Of a DNA stretch of 64,000 nt, positions 1 through 9,617 are shown piece by piece. Position 1 is the first letter of the stretch. Each line of letters opens with the position of its first letter. Made by a program: the position numbers and the translations under genes. This DNA is from Arcicella sp034519515 (GTDB lineage: Bacteria; Bacteroidota; Bacteroidia; Cytophagales; Spirosomataceae), in NCBI GenBank assembly GCA_034519515.1, contig JAXHOK010000037.1, positions 62,001 to 126,000 on the forward strand. The letters run 5' to 3'. A model generated the notes under the pieces. It searched no databases and was not told where the DNA came from. It saw only the letters and a list, made by a program, of their open reading frames with translations.

Positions 1-249
1 AACTCCCGTAACTTTATCGAAATAATTAGAAAAAACCACCGCAGAATAGCCAAATTCTACCCCAAATTCAATACAAGAATTTCTGCCCAAATTAAACCGA
101 ACGATAATGTCATCAATTATTAGTTCCAAACCCTTCCAAGCCGAAACAATATCAATCATTTTCTCGGGAGTTTTTTCACTAACAGGCTTATAAACAGGCA
201 TATATCTGCCTGAGAAGGGGAGATTTCGTAGTATTTTTTTTAGGGACAT
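1..249 (-). CDS. Class I SAM methyltransferase-like protein (partial, C-terminus outside window)
   Basis: An open frame of 83 codons starts at ATG (complement of 247-249) and runs off the left edge without a stop. The visible N-terminal part contains CIEFGVEFGYSAVVFSNYF, which resembles motif I of class I SAM-dependent methyltransferases (hydrophobic strand, acidic residue, glycine loop). It is transcribed away from the glycosyltransferase cluster that begins at 427, which fits a sugar- or polysaccharide-modifying role. The fold call rests on one motif in a fragment, so the substrate is unknown. Confidence 0.55.
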   Translation of the reverse strand, partial: MSLKKILRNLPFSGRYMPVYKPVSEKTPEKMIDIVSAWKGLELIIDDIIVRFNLGRNSCIEFGVEFGYSAVVFSNYFDKVTGV

Positions 250-397
250 TTGTTTTTTGAGTTTAAACGAATATTCTCTTTTAAAAGTGATTTATCTGAA
301 TTACAATCACTTTATGAGTAATGGATAACTCGAAATTAGTAGCCTTACTCAAAGCAGCTTTCTATTTATGTTAGCCCATATCGTTAAGCAAATATAT

Positions 398-405
398 TAC
401 CTTTG
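398..405 (+). promoter_or_regulatory. Bacteroidota-type -7 element (TACCTTTG)
   Basis: TACCTTTG matches the Bacteroidota -7 consensus TAnnTTTG and lies 21 bases before the ATG at 427. A TTG at 403 that would extend the gene lies inside this element, which argues that ATG 427 is the true start. No clear -33 TTTG was seen. Confidence 0.5.
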
Positions 406-426
406 TATTTCAAAAACCAATATTCA

Positions 427-1386
427 ATGCGTGATATCTTAATAATTGCTCCCACAACTGCCAACATCTATCAAGAAATTATTAGTGGATTTAAAAAATA
501 TAGAAATGGTATTGAAGTTGGATTTATGTCTAATTTTGCAATATATAAATATAAAAGTAAGTGGGAACGTGTAGGAAATTTTTTGTCCAAGGTGTTTCTA
601 AACCGTAATATCAAGGATGTTTATGTTCGGAAAGTGATTCAAAAACGTTTCAGTATCTTGAAAGAAAAATATGACATTATTTTTATCATTCGCCCAGACC
701 AACTTACCGATAAGGAACTCATTTATTTAAAATCAAAAACACCAAATCTAATCGCTTATTATTGGGATTCAATGGATTTTTATCCTCGGAAGAAAAAAAT
801 TATTCCCTTTTTTGATAAAATATATTCCTTTGATATTCAAGACTGTAAGAAACATAATTTTGATTTATTGACCAATTTTTACTACTACGAACCAGCATCC
901 GTCATACCCGACAAAACGGTTTTTTGCATCTCCCATATTGAAAAAAAACGTTACGCTTTCTTCAACCAAATGGGCGATTTTTTAAAGGAAAATGATATAA
1001 CATATCGCTTTTTAACCAAACAATCAAAAGAGAAATTACGGAGTCCACACATCGAATATTTAAAGGAATCTATCCCCTATCATCAAATGTTGGAATTACT
1101 CAATCATTACGAAGTAGTTTTGGATATTGCGAAGCCTAATCAAAATGGTCTTTCCTTCCGAATTTTTGAAAGTATTGGAATGAACAAGAAAATCATGACT
1201 AACAATCGTTCGGTGATGGAATACGATTTTTATAATCCAAATAATATTTTGGTCATTGATTTTGATAATTTGGTAATTCCGAAAGCATTTTTTCAAACGC
1301 CCTATCAACCCATTGACGAAGTAATTAAACAAAAATATCATCTGCGGTCATTCGTAAAAACCGTATTGAGTAATATTAAAAGCTAA
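427..1386 (+). CDS. Glycosyltransferase, GT-B-like (CgeB/eps-type)
   Basis: A protein of 319 aa from ATG 427. It begins MRDILIIAPT, a Rossmann-like strand, and carries the late motif FRIFESIGMNKKIMTNN (about residues 248-264), which resembles the donor-binding acidic motif of GT-B enzymes where a conserved Glu follows a phenylalanine-rich turn. No signal peptide or membrane segment is seen, so it should act on the cytoplasmic face during LPS or surface glycan assembly. It overlaps the next gene by one base (ATGA-type junction), implying translational coupling. The donor and acceptor sugars cannot be read from the sequence. Confidence 0.6.
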   Translation: MRDILIIAPTTANIYQEIISGFKKYRNGIEVGFMSNFAIYKYKSKWERVGNFLSKVFLNRNIKDVYVRKVIQKRFSILKEKYDIIFIIRPDQLTDKELIYLKSKTPNLIAYYWDSMDFYPRKKKIIPFFDKIYSFDIQDCKKHNFDLLTNFYYYEPASVIPDKTVFCISHIEKKRYAFFNQMGDFLKENDITYRFLTKQSKEKLRSPHIEYLKESIPYHQMLELLNHYEVVLDIAKPNQNGLSFRIFESIGMNKKIMTNNRSVMEYDFYNPNNILVIDFDNLVIPKAFFQTPYQPIDEVIKQKYHLRSFVKTVLSNIKS

Positions 1387-2273
1387 TGAATATACTGTAT
1401 CTGGTTTTTGGTAATGAACAACGCAATCACTCACAAGCGTATTTCTCTATTTGTTCATTTTTAGGACAAATGGAGGCTTCTGACCGCATTTTTGTGATGA
1501 CTGACAATCCAAATTTCTATGACAGATTGAGTAAACGAATCAACACTTTAACAATAAATCTAGAGCTTTTGAATACGTGGCAAGGTGAATACAAATTCTT
1601 CTGGCGGGCGAAGATTAAGGCAATTGAACATATTTGTCATTTACACCCCGAACAACAAACGCTCTATCTCGACACCGATACTTTTTTGTTTTCAACTTTA
1701 AATCAACTGAAAGACCAACTCAAAAATCCTGTAATGCACCTCAACGAATGCGAGTTATCTCAATTGAAAAGTAAAACCGACAAAATGATGTGGCAACAAG
1801 TTGGCAACCGTACTTTTGGAGGAATAAACATAAATTCAAACCATTGTATGTGGAATGCAGGCGTAGTGGGAATCCCTGCCAACAAAGGACAAATGGTAAC
1901 AGAATTAGCGTTGAATGTTTGTGATGATATGCTCAAAAAAAACATTACCAGAAGGCTAATTGAGCAGTTTTCATTATCAGTAGCCTTATCAGAAAAAGGC
2001 AATTTACAAGCCGCAGAGCCATTTATTGGGCATTATTGGTCTAATAAAGATGAATGGAACGAAGCAATTCAAAAATTTATGTTAAAATCTTTTTTGAAAG
2101 GAAATTCCGTTCAAGATGATATTGAAGCAATCTCTACATTTGATTTCTCAAAAATAGCTATCCAAAAACGTATTCCAAATACTCAGCTCAGGCTCAAAAA
2201 AATTATTTCAAAATGGTTTCCTTCCGAAGATCAAGCATTCGTCGCTTCAAAACTACATAACCCCATCACATGA
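1386..2273 (+). CDS. GT-A glycosyltransferase, nucleotide-diphospho-sugar type
   Basis: A 295-aa soluble protein. The core motif TLYLDTDTFLF (about residues 92-102) contains the D-x-D metal/nucleotide-sugar site of GT-A glycosyltransferases, in the setting usual for GT8-like enzymes. Downstream, MWNAGVVGI matches the conserved acceptor-side loop of such enzymes. It starts on the last base of the preceding glycosyltransferase and overlaps the following membrane glycosyltransferase by four bases, so the three form a tight operon. The sugar specificity is unknown. Confidence 0.65.
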   Translation: MNILYLVFGNEQRNHSQAYFSICSFLGQMEASDRIFVMTDNPNFYDRLSKRINTLTINLELLNTWQGEYKFFWRAKIKAIEHICHLHPEQQTLYLDTDTFLFSTLNQLKDQLKNPVMHLNECELSQLKSKTDKMMWQQVGNRTFGGININSNHCMWNAGVVGIPANKGQMVTELALNVCDDMLKKNITRRLIEQFSLSVALSEKGNLQAAEPFIGHYWSNKDEWNEAIQKFMLKSFLKGNSVQDDIEAISTFDFSKIAIQKRIPNTQLRLKKIISKWFPSEDQAFVASKLHNPIT

Positions 2274-3790
2274 CCAATTTCTTAAATAACCTCAACCTCA
2301 AAAAAATCCTCTTCTTAGGGTTATTTTTCAGACTATTAGCCACCATTTTTTCCAAAGGATATGCCTTCACCGATGACCATTTTGAAGTAGTTGAGCTTGC
2401 CCAAAGCATTTTAGATAAAGATTTTGCCAAGGTATTCTCTTTTGTTCCCAAAGGTGAAGCCTATGTTTTTAACCTTATTTATGTTGAAGTTCATACCTTG
2501 ATTTTTTGGCTTTGCGAGAGCTTCGGAATGTATAATCCAGAGGGCAAAATGTTTGTGGCTCGTTTGATTCACGCCTTGTTTTCAATGATTACAATTTACG
2601 TGGGTTATCGCCTCACGGAACGCCTCAGCAACCGCCCAAATGATGCCAAAATTGTGGGGCTTTTATTAGCCATTTTTTGGGTATTCCCCTTTGTTTCAGT
2701 CCGTAATTTGCGGGAAGTTGCCTGCATTCCACCTATGATGTTGGGCTGTTATTATGCTTGTAAAATTCCCCCTTTGAAGGGGGCAGGGGGATGTACCAAG
2801 CAAATTCTCTTGGCAGCGTGGTGGTTTGTAATCAGTTTTTTGTTTCGTTATCACATCATTTTTATCCCTTTCATAATTGGTCTTTGGTGGCTTTTTGATA
2901 AGCGAAACTGGCAAAAAGCAATCTTGTTTGGCATTGCTTTATGCACATTTTATGTACTCACACAAGGCTTATTCGACTATTTTACGTGGCAAAACCCTTT
3001 TGCTTCCTTAAAAACATATACTGATTTCAATACCAATTCTGATAATATCGCTATTTATCCCAACGGTCCTTGGCATCGTTATTTTGGCACGTTGGCGGGT
3101 TTGTTTCTGGGCTTTCCTGCGTTGTTATTTTTGGCAGGATATTTCAAAACTGCCACGCAAACTGGCAATCGTAAAATGTTGTTTTGGGGTTTACTTTTGT
3201 TCTTCGCTTTTCATTCTTATTATCCCAATAAACAAGAACGATTTATGTTGCCACTTTTGCCCTTATTTATTGTTTTGGGAACAGTTGGTTTTAGGGATAT
3301 TTATGAGCAATATTCCAATAAAAAATGGCTTCGTGGATTCACTAAATTTGCCGTGATTTGGTTTGTGGTTTTGAATACGATTCTGGTATTTATTTTATCG
3401 GTTACTTACACCAAACGTTCACGGGTCGAGAGTATGAATTATCTTCGTGAAAAGGGAGATTTGCAAAATTTACTCATTCAAAATTACGAATCTGCCCAAC
3501 TCGAAGCCCCATTTTATCTTCAAAAACATTATGATTATTTTGTGGCAGATACTCCTGAAAAATTGGCAGAATTTCCAAAGGAATGGATTTCGGGGAAGAG
3601 AATCAAACCCAATTATGTTATTTTAGTAGGAAATACGGATTTGCAGAAACGAATTATTGAAGTAAAAAAGGTTTTTCCAACCATGCAACACGAAGTAGAT
3701 ATTGAACCCAGTTTTGTGGATAATATTGCTTATTTGATGAATCCTTCGCATAATCACAATGAGACTTTTTATATTTTTAAGGTTCGATAA
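2270..3790 (+). CDS. Polytopic GT-C mannosyltransferase-like membrane protein
   Basis: A 506-aa protein with about ten hydrophobic helices and a C-terminal soluble tail. The first loop after helix 1 carries FTDDHFE, the acidic pair typical of lipid-phosphate-sugar-dependent GT-C enzymes (ALG9/PIG/ArnT-like superfamily). It should transfer a sugar from a polyprenyl-phosphate donor on the outer face of the inner membrane. It overlaps the upstream gene by four bases. Oddly, residues around 166-175 (KIPPLKGAGG) are encoded by a C/G-rich palindrome (2766-2794) of the kind normally found between genes, inserted in frame between two helices. Confidence 0.65.
   Translation: MTNFLNNLNLKKILFLGLFFRLLATIFSKGYAFTDDHFEVVELAQSILDKDFAKVFSFVPKGEAYVFNLIYVEVHTLIFWLCESFGMYNPEGKMFVARLIHALFSMITIYVGYRLTERLSNRPNDAKIVGLLLAIFWVFPFVSVRNLREVACIPPMMLGCYYACKIPPLKGAGGCTKQILLAAWWFVISFLFRYHIIFIPFIIGLWWLFDKRNWQKAILFGIALCTFYVLTQGLFDYFTWQNPFASLKTYTDFNTNSDNIAIYPNGPWHRYFGTLAGLFLGFPALLFLAGYFKTATQTGNRKMLFWGLLLFFAFHSYYPNKQERFMLPLLPLFIVLGTVGFRDIYEQYSNKKWLRGFTKFAVIWFVVLNTILVFILSVTYTKRSRVESMNYLREKGDLQNLLIQNYESAQLEAPFYLQKHYDYFVADTPEKLAEFPKEWISGKRIKPNYVILVGNTDLQKRIIEVKKVFPTMQHEVDIEPSFVDNIAYLMNPSHNHNETFYIFKVR
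2766..2794 (+). repeat. C5/G5 palindromic repeat inserted in frame in a coding sequence
   Basis: CCCCCTTTGAAGGGGG followed by CAGGGGGATG forms a short hairpin whose base composition contrasts sharply with the surrounding AT-rich gene. It adds about ten residues (KIPPLKGAGG) without breaking the frame of the GT-C protein. Intergenic repeats of this shape are familiar in Bacteroidota and cyanobacteria; here the location in a gene is what is unusual. Confidence 0.55.
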
Positions 3791-3829
3791 ATAGCCACAA
3801 AACCACTGAGACACTAAGTTTTGTTTCAA

Positions 3830-3862
3830 ACGGAAGCCTTCGCTTTGAGCGAAGACTTCCGT
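3830..3862 (+). terminator. Palindrome (ACGGAAG-CTTCGCT family), possible terminator
   Basis: A 15-bp stem with one mismatch (arms 3830-3844 and 3848-3862) lies 40 bases after the GT-C stop. A related perfect palindrome occurs at 19637-19669. The preceding stretch 3791-3820 (CCACAAAACCACTGAGACAC) resembles another degenerate intergenic repeat. No long T tract follows, so termination is a weak guess. Confidence 0.4.
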
Positions 3863-3908
3863 AAAATACGCATTTGAACTTTAAATTTGGTATTAATAAA
3901 CCACTAAA

Positions 3909-4769
3909 ATGCCCAAACAGAACCACAAACAAGAAGCCAATATTTATGATAAAGTTTTCAAGGAAAATATTGATGCGGTTATTGATAGTTTGATTCGTAA
4001 AATCTTGAAGATAGAAATCGTACATTCTGAAAAGATTATCGCAAAACTGCAAAGAACCCGTGAACGTGAAGCTGATTATTTAGAAAAAGTGATTGATAAA
4101 AATGGCAATGAATTTATCTTACACATTGAATACCAGACACATAACGAAGCTAATATGGTTCATAGAATGTTGGATTATTGTTCTTTATTGCTGAGAAAAT
4201 ATAAGTTACCCGTTGAACAATATATCATATTTTTGGGTCAAGAAAAGCCAACAATGACTACCAAAATTAGCCATCGGAACATTCATTTTAATTATCATCT
4301 GATTGATATAAAACGCATTGATTATCATGAGTTTATCAATTCTGAAACTCCCGAAGAAATTTTGCTGGCAATTCTGGCAGATTTCAAAAAACAATCTCTA
4401 CAAGACATCGTTGAAGAGATTGTGAATAAGTTGGGTAAAACGGTAGATTTGTCCTTAGAAAGTGAAAAAATATTTCAACAATTGTTAGTTTTCGGAAGAC
4501 TTCGTAACTTACAAGAAAAAATACAAGAAATCATGAATACGATATCAAAATATATAGATGTAAAAGAGGACTTTCTTTATAAACAAGGTTTAGAAGAAGG
4601 TGTTGAGAGAGGAATAGAGCAGGGTGTGGAGCAGGGTTTTGAAAAAGGAGTTGAGAAAACAGTATTGAATTTCTTGATAAAATCTGATTTATCGGTCGAG
4701 CAAGTTGCTGATTTTGCGGGTGTTACGCTTACTTATGTAATAGCCATCAAGCAAAAATATAATTTATAA
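3909..4769 (+). CDS. Rpn-family PD-(D/E)XK nuclease (transposase-like)
   Basis: A 286-aa protein. The N-terminal half has the Rpn/PDDEXK signature: D56 in READYLEKV and E74-x-Q76 in LHIEYQTHN. The family (RpnA-E of Escherichia coli) are recombination-promoting DNA endonucleases once annotated as transposases or invertases. Residues about 228-250 are a Gly-Glu repeat (EEGVERGIEQGVEQGFEKG), a flexible or coiled linker typical of these proteins, and the end carries a short helix-turn-helix-like segment (VEQVADFAGVTLTYV). It stands alone between glycosyltransferase genes and has its own terminator at 4791, which suggests later entry into the locus. A second member lies at 31119. Confidence 0.75.
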   Translation: MPKQNHKQEANIYDKVFKENIDAVIDSLIRKILKIEIVHSEKIIAKLQRTREREADYLEKVIDKNGNEFILHIEYQTHNEANMVHRMLDYCSLLLRKYKLPVEQYIIFLGQEKPTMTTKISHRNIHFNYHLIDIKRIDYHEFINSETPEEILLAILADFKKQSLQDIVEEIVNKLGKTVDLSLESEKIFQQLLVFGRLRNLQEKIQEIMNTISKYIDVKEDFLYKQGLEEGVERGIEQGVEQGFEKGVEKTVLNFLIKSDLSVEQVADFAGVTLTYVIAIKQKYNL

Positions 4770-4790
4770 GGTATTTATTCCGTTGTTTCA

Positions 4791-4835
4791 AAATCCCAAT
4801 TTAGGCAAACAAGATGCCCGAATTGGGATTTTTTT
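4791..4835 (+). terminator. Rho-independent terminator
   Basis: AAATCCCAATT (4791-4801) pairs perfectly with AATTGGGATTT (4821-4831), and a run of T follows. It closes the Rpn gene. Confidence 0.8.
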
Positions 4836-4847
4836 AAATAAATCATC

Positions 4848-5720
4848 ATGTTTGTTTCTGGTTTCACATTCGTCCGTAATGCTATAAAATTCGATTACCC
4901 CGTGGTTGAGGCAATCTTGTCTATTTTGCCCTTGTGCGATGAAGTGATCGTGGCAGTGGGCAATTCGGATGATGATACTTTGGGCTTGATTCAGAGCATT
5001 GATTCACCCAAAATAAAAATCATAGAAACCGTTTGGGACGATTCCTTGCGAAAAGGCGGACAGGTGCTGGCGGTGGAAACGGATAAAGCCTTAGCCGCCG
5101 TCTCGCCAGAGGCTGACTGGTGTTTTTATATCCAAGGTGACGAGGTGGTGCATGAGCAGTATTTGCCCATCATCAAGCAAGCAATGGAGGATAATTTGCC
5201 CCAAAAAAAGGTGAAAGGATTGCTGTTTAAATACACTCATTTCTACGGTTCATATCAATACGTGGCGGATTCCTTCAAATGGTATCGCCAAGAGATTCGA
5301 GTGATTAGAAATACAGGTAAAATTCGTTCCTATAAAGATGCACAGGGATTCAGAACTATTGATAATCAGAAACTTAGCGTAAAATTAATTGATGCTTGCA
5401 TCTATCATTATGGCTGGGTGAAACCGCCCGAAATCCAGCGGGAAAAGATGAAAAGTTCCATTAAATTTTGGGCAAATGAAGAAGAAACTAATTCACTAAA
5501 ACCTCAATTAGAAGCCTTCGATTATTCAGAAATTGACTCACTTTCGCACTTTGAAGGTACGCATCCCGAAGTAATGCAGGACAGAATTAAACGAGTAAAT
5601 TGGATGTTTGATTTTGATATAAAAGTGAAGAAATTATCCTTTAAAAATCGTTTAAAAATGACAGTTGAGAAACTAACGGGCTGGCGAATTGGGGAATATC
5701 GGAATTATCGGATTGTTTGA
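4848..5720 (+). CDS. Glycosyltransferase family 2-like
   Basis: A 290-aa soluble protein with a GT-A start (FVSGFTFVRNAIKFDYPVVE, then CDEVIVAVGNSDDDT). The usual D-x-D position reads WCFYIQGDEVVHE, so the motif is G-D-E rather than D-x-D, as in some GT2 subgroups whose annotation is family-level only. No membrane segments. It follows the Rpn gene terminator at once and converges with the ABC exporter gene. It probably contributes to the same surface glycan as its neighbours; donor and acceptor are unknown. Confidence 0.65.
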   Translation: MFVSGFTFVRNAIKFDYPVVEAILSILPLCDEVIVAVGNSDDDTLGLIQSIDSPKIKIIETVWDDSLRKGGQVLAVETDKALAAVSPEADWCFYIQGDEVVHEQYLPIIKQAMEDNLPQKKVKGLLFKYTHFYGSYQYVADSFKWYRQEIRVIRNTGKIRSYKDAQGFRTIDNQKLSVKLIDACIYHYGWVKPPEIQREKMKSSIKFWANEEETNSLKPQLEAFDYSEIDSLSHFEGTHPEVMQDRIKRVNWMFDFDIKVKKLSFKNRLKMTVEKLTGWRIGEYRNYRIV

Positions 5721-5765
5721 TGAAAGTATAGTATTTTTGGCTAAATCGTAAATCGAAATTCTTTA

Positions 5766-7599
5766 TTACTCCTGCAAACTATTCAATTTTCGATAAAATC
5801 CCTCTTCATTTTGCAGTAAAACCTCATGCGTTCCTCGCTCCACAATTTTCCCTTTGTTAATTACCAAAATCTCATCAGCGTGTTGAATTGTGCTTAATCG
5901 GTGGGCAATTACCAAAGTTGTACGGTTTTGCATCAAATGCGTAAGGGCTTCTTGAACCAACTTTTCCGACTCTGTATCTAAGGCAGAAGTGGCTTCATCC
6001 AAAATTAAAATTGGGGGATTTTTCAATACCGCACGGGCAATGCTTAACCGTTGGCGTTGTCCACCCGAAAGCCGTCCGCCACGGTCGCCAATGGTGGTTT
6101 GATAACCTTCCTGTAATTGACTGATAAAAGTATGAGCATTAGCCACCTTTGCGGCTTCAATTACTTGATTTTCAAGTGATTGTGAGCCAAAGGTGATATT
6201 ATTAAAAACGGTATCATTGAATAAAATGGATTCTTGCGTAACGATACCGATTTGCTTAGTTAATGACTGAATTTTGATGTGTTTTACGTCCACACCATCC
6301 ACTAAAATTTGCCCTTCGGTGGGGTCATAAAATCTTGGTACAAGGTCGGCAATGGTTGATTTTCCACCACCCGAAGTTCCCACCAAGGCAACGGTTTTTC
6401 CTTTGGGGATTTTAAACGAAATATTATCCAAAACTTTTCGCCCCGTTTCATACGAAAAACTTACATTTCGGAACTCAATTTCATGGTTAAAATCTTGAAT
6501 ATCCACGGCATCCACAGCATCTTGAATGGCTGGAACGGTGTCAATTAATTTCAAAATTCGTTCTGATGAAGCAATTCCTCTTTGCACCGTACTGAAAGCA
6601 TCGGAAATGGCTTTGGCAGGTCGCATTACTTGCGAAAAAAGGATGATAAAGGATATAAAAGTAGAAGCCGTCAGGCTGTTATCACCCGATATTACCAACG
6701 AACCACCGTACAACAAAATCCCCGCCACAACCGATACCCCCATTGCCTCAGAGAGCGGAGAGGTCATTTCTTGGCGATAAACCATGCCTAAGTACTGCAG
6801 CTTTATAGTTATAATTTTCTTTCTTGAATTTTTCGGAAACTACCTGCTCAGCATTAAATCCTTTTACTATTCGCATTCCACCAAAAACTTCATCTAAAGT
6901 ACTGACCATAGTACTTTGCAAAGATTGGACATCACGGGCAGCACGGCGAAGTTTACGACTAATTAAAGCAATAATTCCGCTGGAAAGGGGCAAAATTATC
7001 AGGGAAAAAAGCGTCAATTTCACCGACATATTGAAAAGTGTGATAAAGTACATCACCAACGTAAAAACCTCTTTGATGCTGGCGGTAAAAGCCCGACCAA
7101 TAGAGTTTTCGACTTCCTGCACATCCGTGGTGAGGTGTGCCATCAAGTTTCCTTTTCTTTCATTATTAAAAAAGCCAAAATGGAGTTTCATGGTTTTCTC
7201 AAAAACCGCTTGACGCAAAGACGCAATCGTTTGAGCCTCAACAGTTTTGAGGAGTCTTTGGGATAAATATCTAAAAATATTTGCCAAGATTACCGACACC
7301 ACAATCGCCCCACAGGCAAACTGCAAAGCTCCCAATCTACCATAATTATTGATGACCTGATAGAAATAATGATAGAAAGTATATTTGAAGTATTTTAGCG
7401 AAAGAGAAAAGTCAATTTGCTGGCTATATTCCTGTAAATCAGTGGGTTTGAGGTCTTTGAAAATGACATCTAAAAGTGGTACGAGGAGCGTAAAATTCAA
7501 AATTCCGAACAAACTCGCCAACAACGAAAGAATGAAATACGGAAAAGCGTATTGCTTAATGGAATCAGCGTATTGCAGTATGCGAAGGTATGTTTTCAA
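5766..7599 (-). pseudogene. MsbA-like ABC exporter (membrane + ATPase), split by a 1-base frameshift
   Basis: The N-terminal part (6748-7599, TTG start two bases past the upstream stop) is the six-helix exporter domain; the C-terminal part (5766-6785) carries the rest of the membrane domain and the ATPase. Visible ATPase motifs are Walker A GTSGGGKST, Q-loop TQESILF, signature LSGGQRQRLS, Walker B ILILDEATSALD and the switch His in VIAHRLS. The full span is 1834 bases, 611 codons plus one, so one extra base near 6783-6787 (around Ala-Val-Leu-Arg then Met-Val-Tyr-Arg) breaks the frame. Removing it gives a normal 610-aa half-transporter of the lipid A/LPS-exporting type. Every motif is intact, so this may be a sequence error rather than a dead gene. 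Confidence 0.8.
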
Positions 7600-7601
7600 G
7601 T

Positions 7602-8306
7602 TTATCTGTCTAATTTTAAAACCATCGGTTCGGGAGTCATGTAACGTTCTTTGAGCAAGACTTTATATTTCCTGAGAATGGCGATTATTTGGAGTAATTC
7701 TTCTCGATCGGTGCTATCATAAATAGTAGAGGTACAGTATTTCTTACCTTCCATAATTACAAAATTCCATTGCTTTCCAATAATTTCACAACCGTACAAT
7801 GGGATTTCAATATTGTCCTCTTTATTTTTTTCTTGTGCAATCAGAAATGCCTCCAATAGTTGAGCCATTGGTTCACCCGTGGGGTTTATCTGTGGTTTGT
7901 ATTGCGGAACGCCGCCCGCATGAAAGTGAAAATAAGGTGTTTGATAAAGTTCCATAAAACCCTTCGCCATCATAAAATCAGACTTAATAGATAACGGAAT
8001 GTCATTAACGATTCCTTTCAATGGTCTATCAAAAAATGTTACAATATTGCCCTCATCAACCATATTACCGAGCACAACAATGACTGACAGAAATTTCATT
8101 TTATGTCTTCTTCACTCCAAGTGAGCATATTTTGAAGCCCCTTCTCATAAACAGCATCAAACAAAAGTATGTTGCTCAAAAACATCAAATTCGGGCAACG
8201 TAACATCAAGCCATTCTTCCATAAGGGGCGTTTTAATTCCTGAGATTCTTTCTAAATGGAAAGCAACCCTTAATTCTGTTTCTTTCCACTGTTTTTTCTT
8301 TGCCAT
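7602..8306 (-). pseudogene. Unknown protein, disrupted by two compensating frameshifts
   Basis: From ATG (8304-8306) the frame reads MAKKKQWKETELRVAFHLER and stops after about 48 codons at a TGA. Shifting one base restores FDAVYEKGLQNMLTWSEEDIK, and shifting back near 8100 joins it to MKFLSVIVVLGNMVDEGN, which runs to a stop at 7602 just before the exporter start. Net length is 235 codons. No domain was recognised. The reading frames are clean on both sides of each shift, suggesting recent +1 and -1 events or sequence errors. Expression of the 165-aa distal part alone from ATG 8099 is possible. Confidence 0.6.
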
Positions 8307-8405
8307 TTTCTTAGATTTTAACGAAAGATTTATACAAAAATACGAAGAGAATATACGTTTACTGTGCCTAACTTGCTAAATTTGTTTTTAAACTCTCTCG
8401 ATAAG

Positions 8406-9617
8406 ATGAAACTTCTCTGGCAATGGACAAAATCCGTTCCTACTATTTTTAAAGAAACCACAAAATTTTTTCCAATTTTGTGGTTTCTCCTGCCCGCTAT
8501 TCTTGCATTCAACAAATGGCGGTTGGGTTCGGTGAATAATTATGCCATCTATAAAGGAGTTTTTACTCACCTGCTTCAACAAGTCAATCTTTACGCACTT
8601 TACCCGCTTCAACACGATGATTCCAATCATTATGGACCTTTATTTGGGTTGATTATTATGCCTTTCGCTCAATTGCCAGATGCTTTGGGTGTGGTGCTTT
8701 GGGTGAGTTTTCAGGCTTTTGTGTTGTATAAAGCCCTTGGTTTGCTGCCTATAAAACCTGCTTTTCAATGGGTTTTATTTGCCATTTGCTTGGTCGATTT
8801 AATGACGGCTTCTGCCAGTGTGCAGGTCAATCCGAGTGTGATTGGGATGATTATTTTATCATGGTATTTCGTTAAAAAAGACCAAGTAATTTGGGCAACG
8901 CTTTTTGTGATGATTGGTTTTTTTATCAAATTATATGGCATCGTGGGGTTGGCGTTTTGGGTATTTTCAGATAGTAAAATCAAGTATATTGGTTATTGCG
9001 TGATGTGGGCAATTGTTCTTTTTGTGTTACCGATGACATTCAGTTCCCCCGAATTTATCGTGCAAAGTTATCAAGATTGGTTTGAGAGTTTAACACATAA
9101 ACACACTATCAATCAGGGAGTTACAAACGGAGTAGGTGCAACGATGCAAGATGTTTCGCTGATGGGATTGGTCAGAAGAATTGGCGGTTTTCCAAACATC
9201 CCTGGGGCATATTTTATCATTCCAGGCTTTATTTTACAAATAATCCCTTTGCTGAGATTCAAACAATATCGTGATGTTATTTTTCAATTACGATACTTGG
9301 CTTCGTTGGCAATTTTTGTGGTAATATTCTCGTCCTCTTCTGAATCTCCTACGTTTATTATTGCGGTTTCGGGCGTGGCAATTTGGTTTATTTCGCAGGA
9401 ATATCCCATTCAAAATTGGGTTAAAATATTATTGGTTTTGGTCGTAATTATTACGTCTCTTTCTGCTACCGATATTTTTCCGAAGAATGTCCGACAAATA
9501 TTCATTATATATTCCATCAAAGCCTTTCCGTGTTGCTTGATTTGGTTTGTTTGTATTTATCAGCTTTTATTCGTTGAAACCACTAAAATGAAATCATTAT
9601 GGCTCAATCAAAACTAA
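8406..9617 (+). CDS. GT87-like (DUF2029) polytopic glycosyltransferase
   Basis: About 403 aa from ATG 8406 (a GTG at 8364 would add 14 residues). It has about nine to ten membrane helices. The first periplasmic loop, LYALYPLQHDDSNHYGPLFG, matches the DUF2029/GT87 signature with its acidic pair before a Tyr-Gly-Pro turn, as in actinobacterial mannosyltransferases that use polyprenyl-phosphate sugars. It overlaps the following GT2 gene by 19 bases. A perfect 13-bp inverted repeat (8455-8467 with 8474-8486) lies inside the coding region near the start, where a stem could affect translation. Confidence 0.65.
   Translation: MKLLWQWTKSVPTIFKETTKFFPILWFLLPAILAFNKWRLGSVNNYAIYKGVFTHLLQQVNLYALYPLQHDDSNHYGPLFGLIIMPFAQLPDALGVVLWVSFQAFVLYKALGLLPIKPAFQWVLFAICLVDLMTASASVQVNPSVIGMIILSWYFVKKDQVIWATLFVMIGFFIKLYGIVGLAFWVFSDSKIKYIGYCVMWAIVLFVLPMTFSSPEFIVQSYQDWFESLTHKHTINQGVTNGVGATMQDVSLMGLVRRIGGFPNIPGAYFIIPGFILQIIPLLRFKQYRDVIFQLRYLASLAIFVVIFSSSSESPTFIIAVSGVAIWFISQEYPIQNWVKILLVLVVIITSLSATDIFPKNVRQIFIIYSIKAFPCCLIWFVCIYQLLFVETTKMKSLWLNQN

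Noticed and set aside
403..426. Longer N-terminus of the first glycosyltransferase from TTG 403
   Set aside because: The TTG lies within the -7 promoter element and the ATG at 427 begins a normal Rossmann strand.
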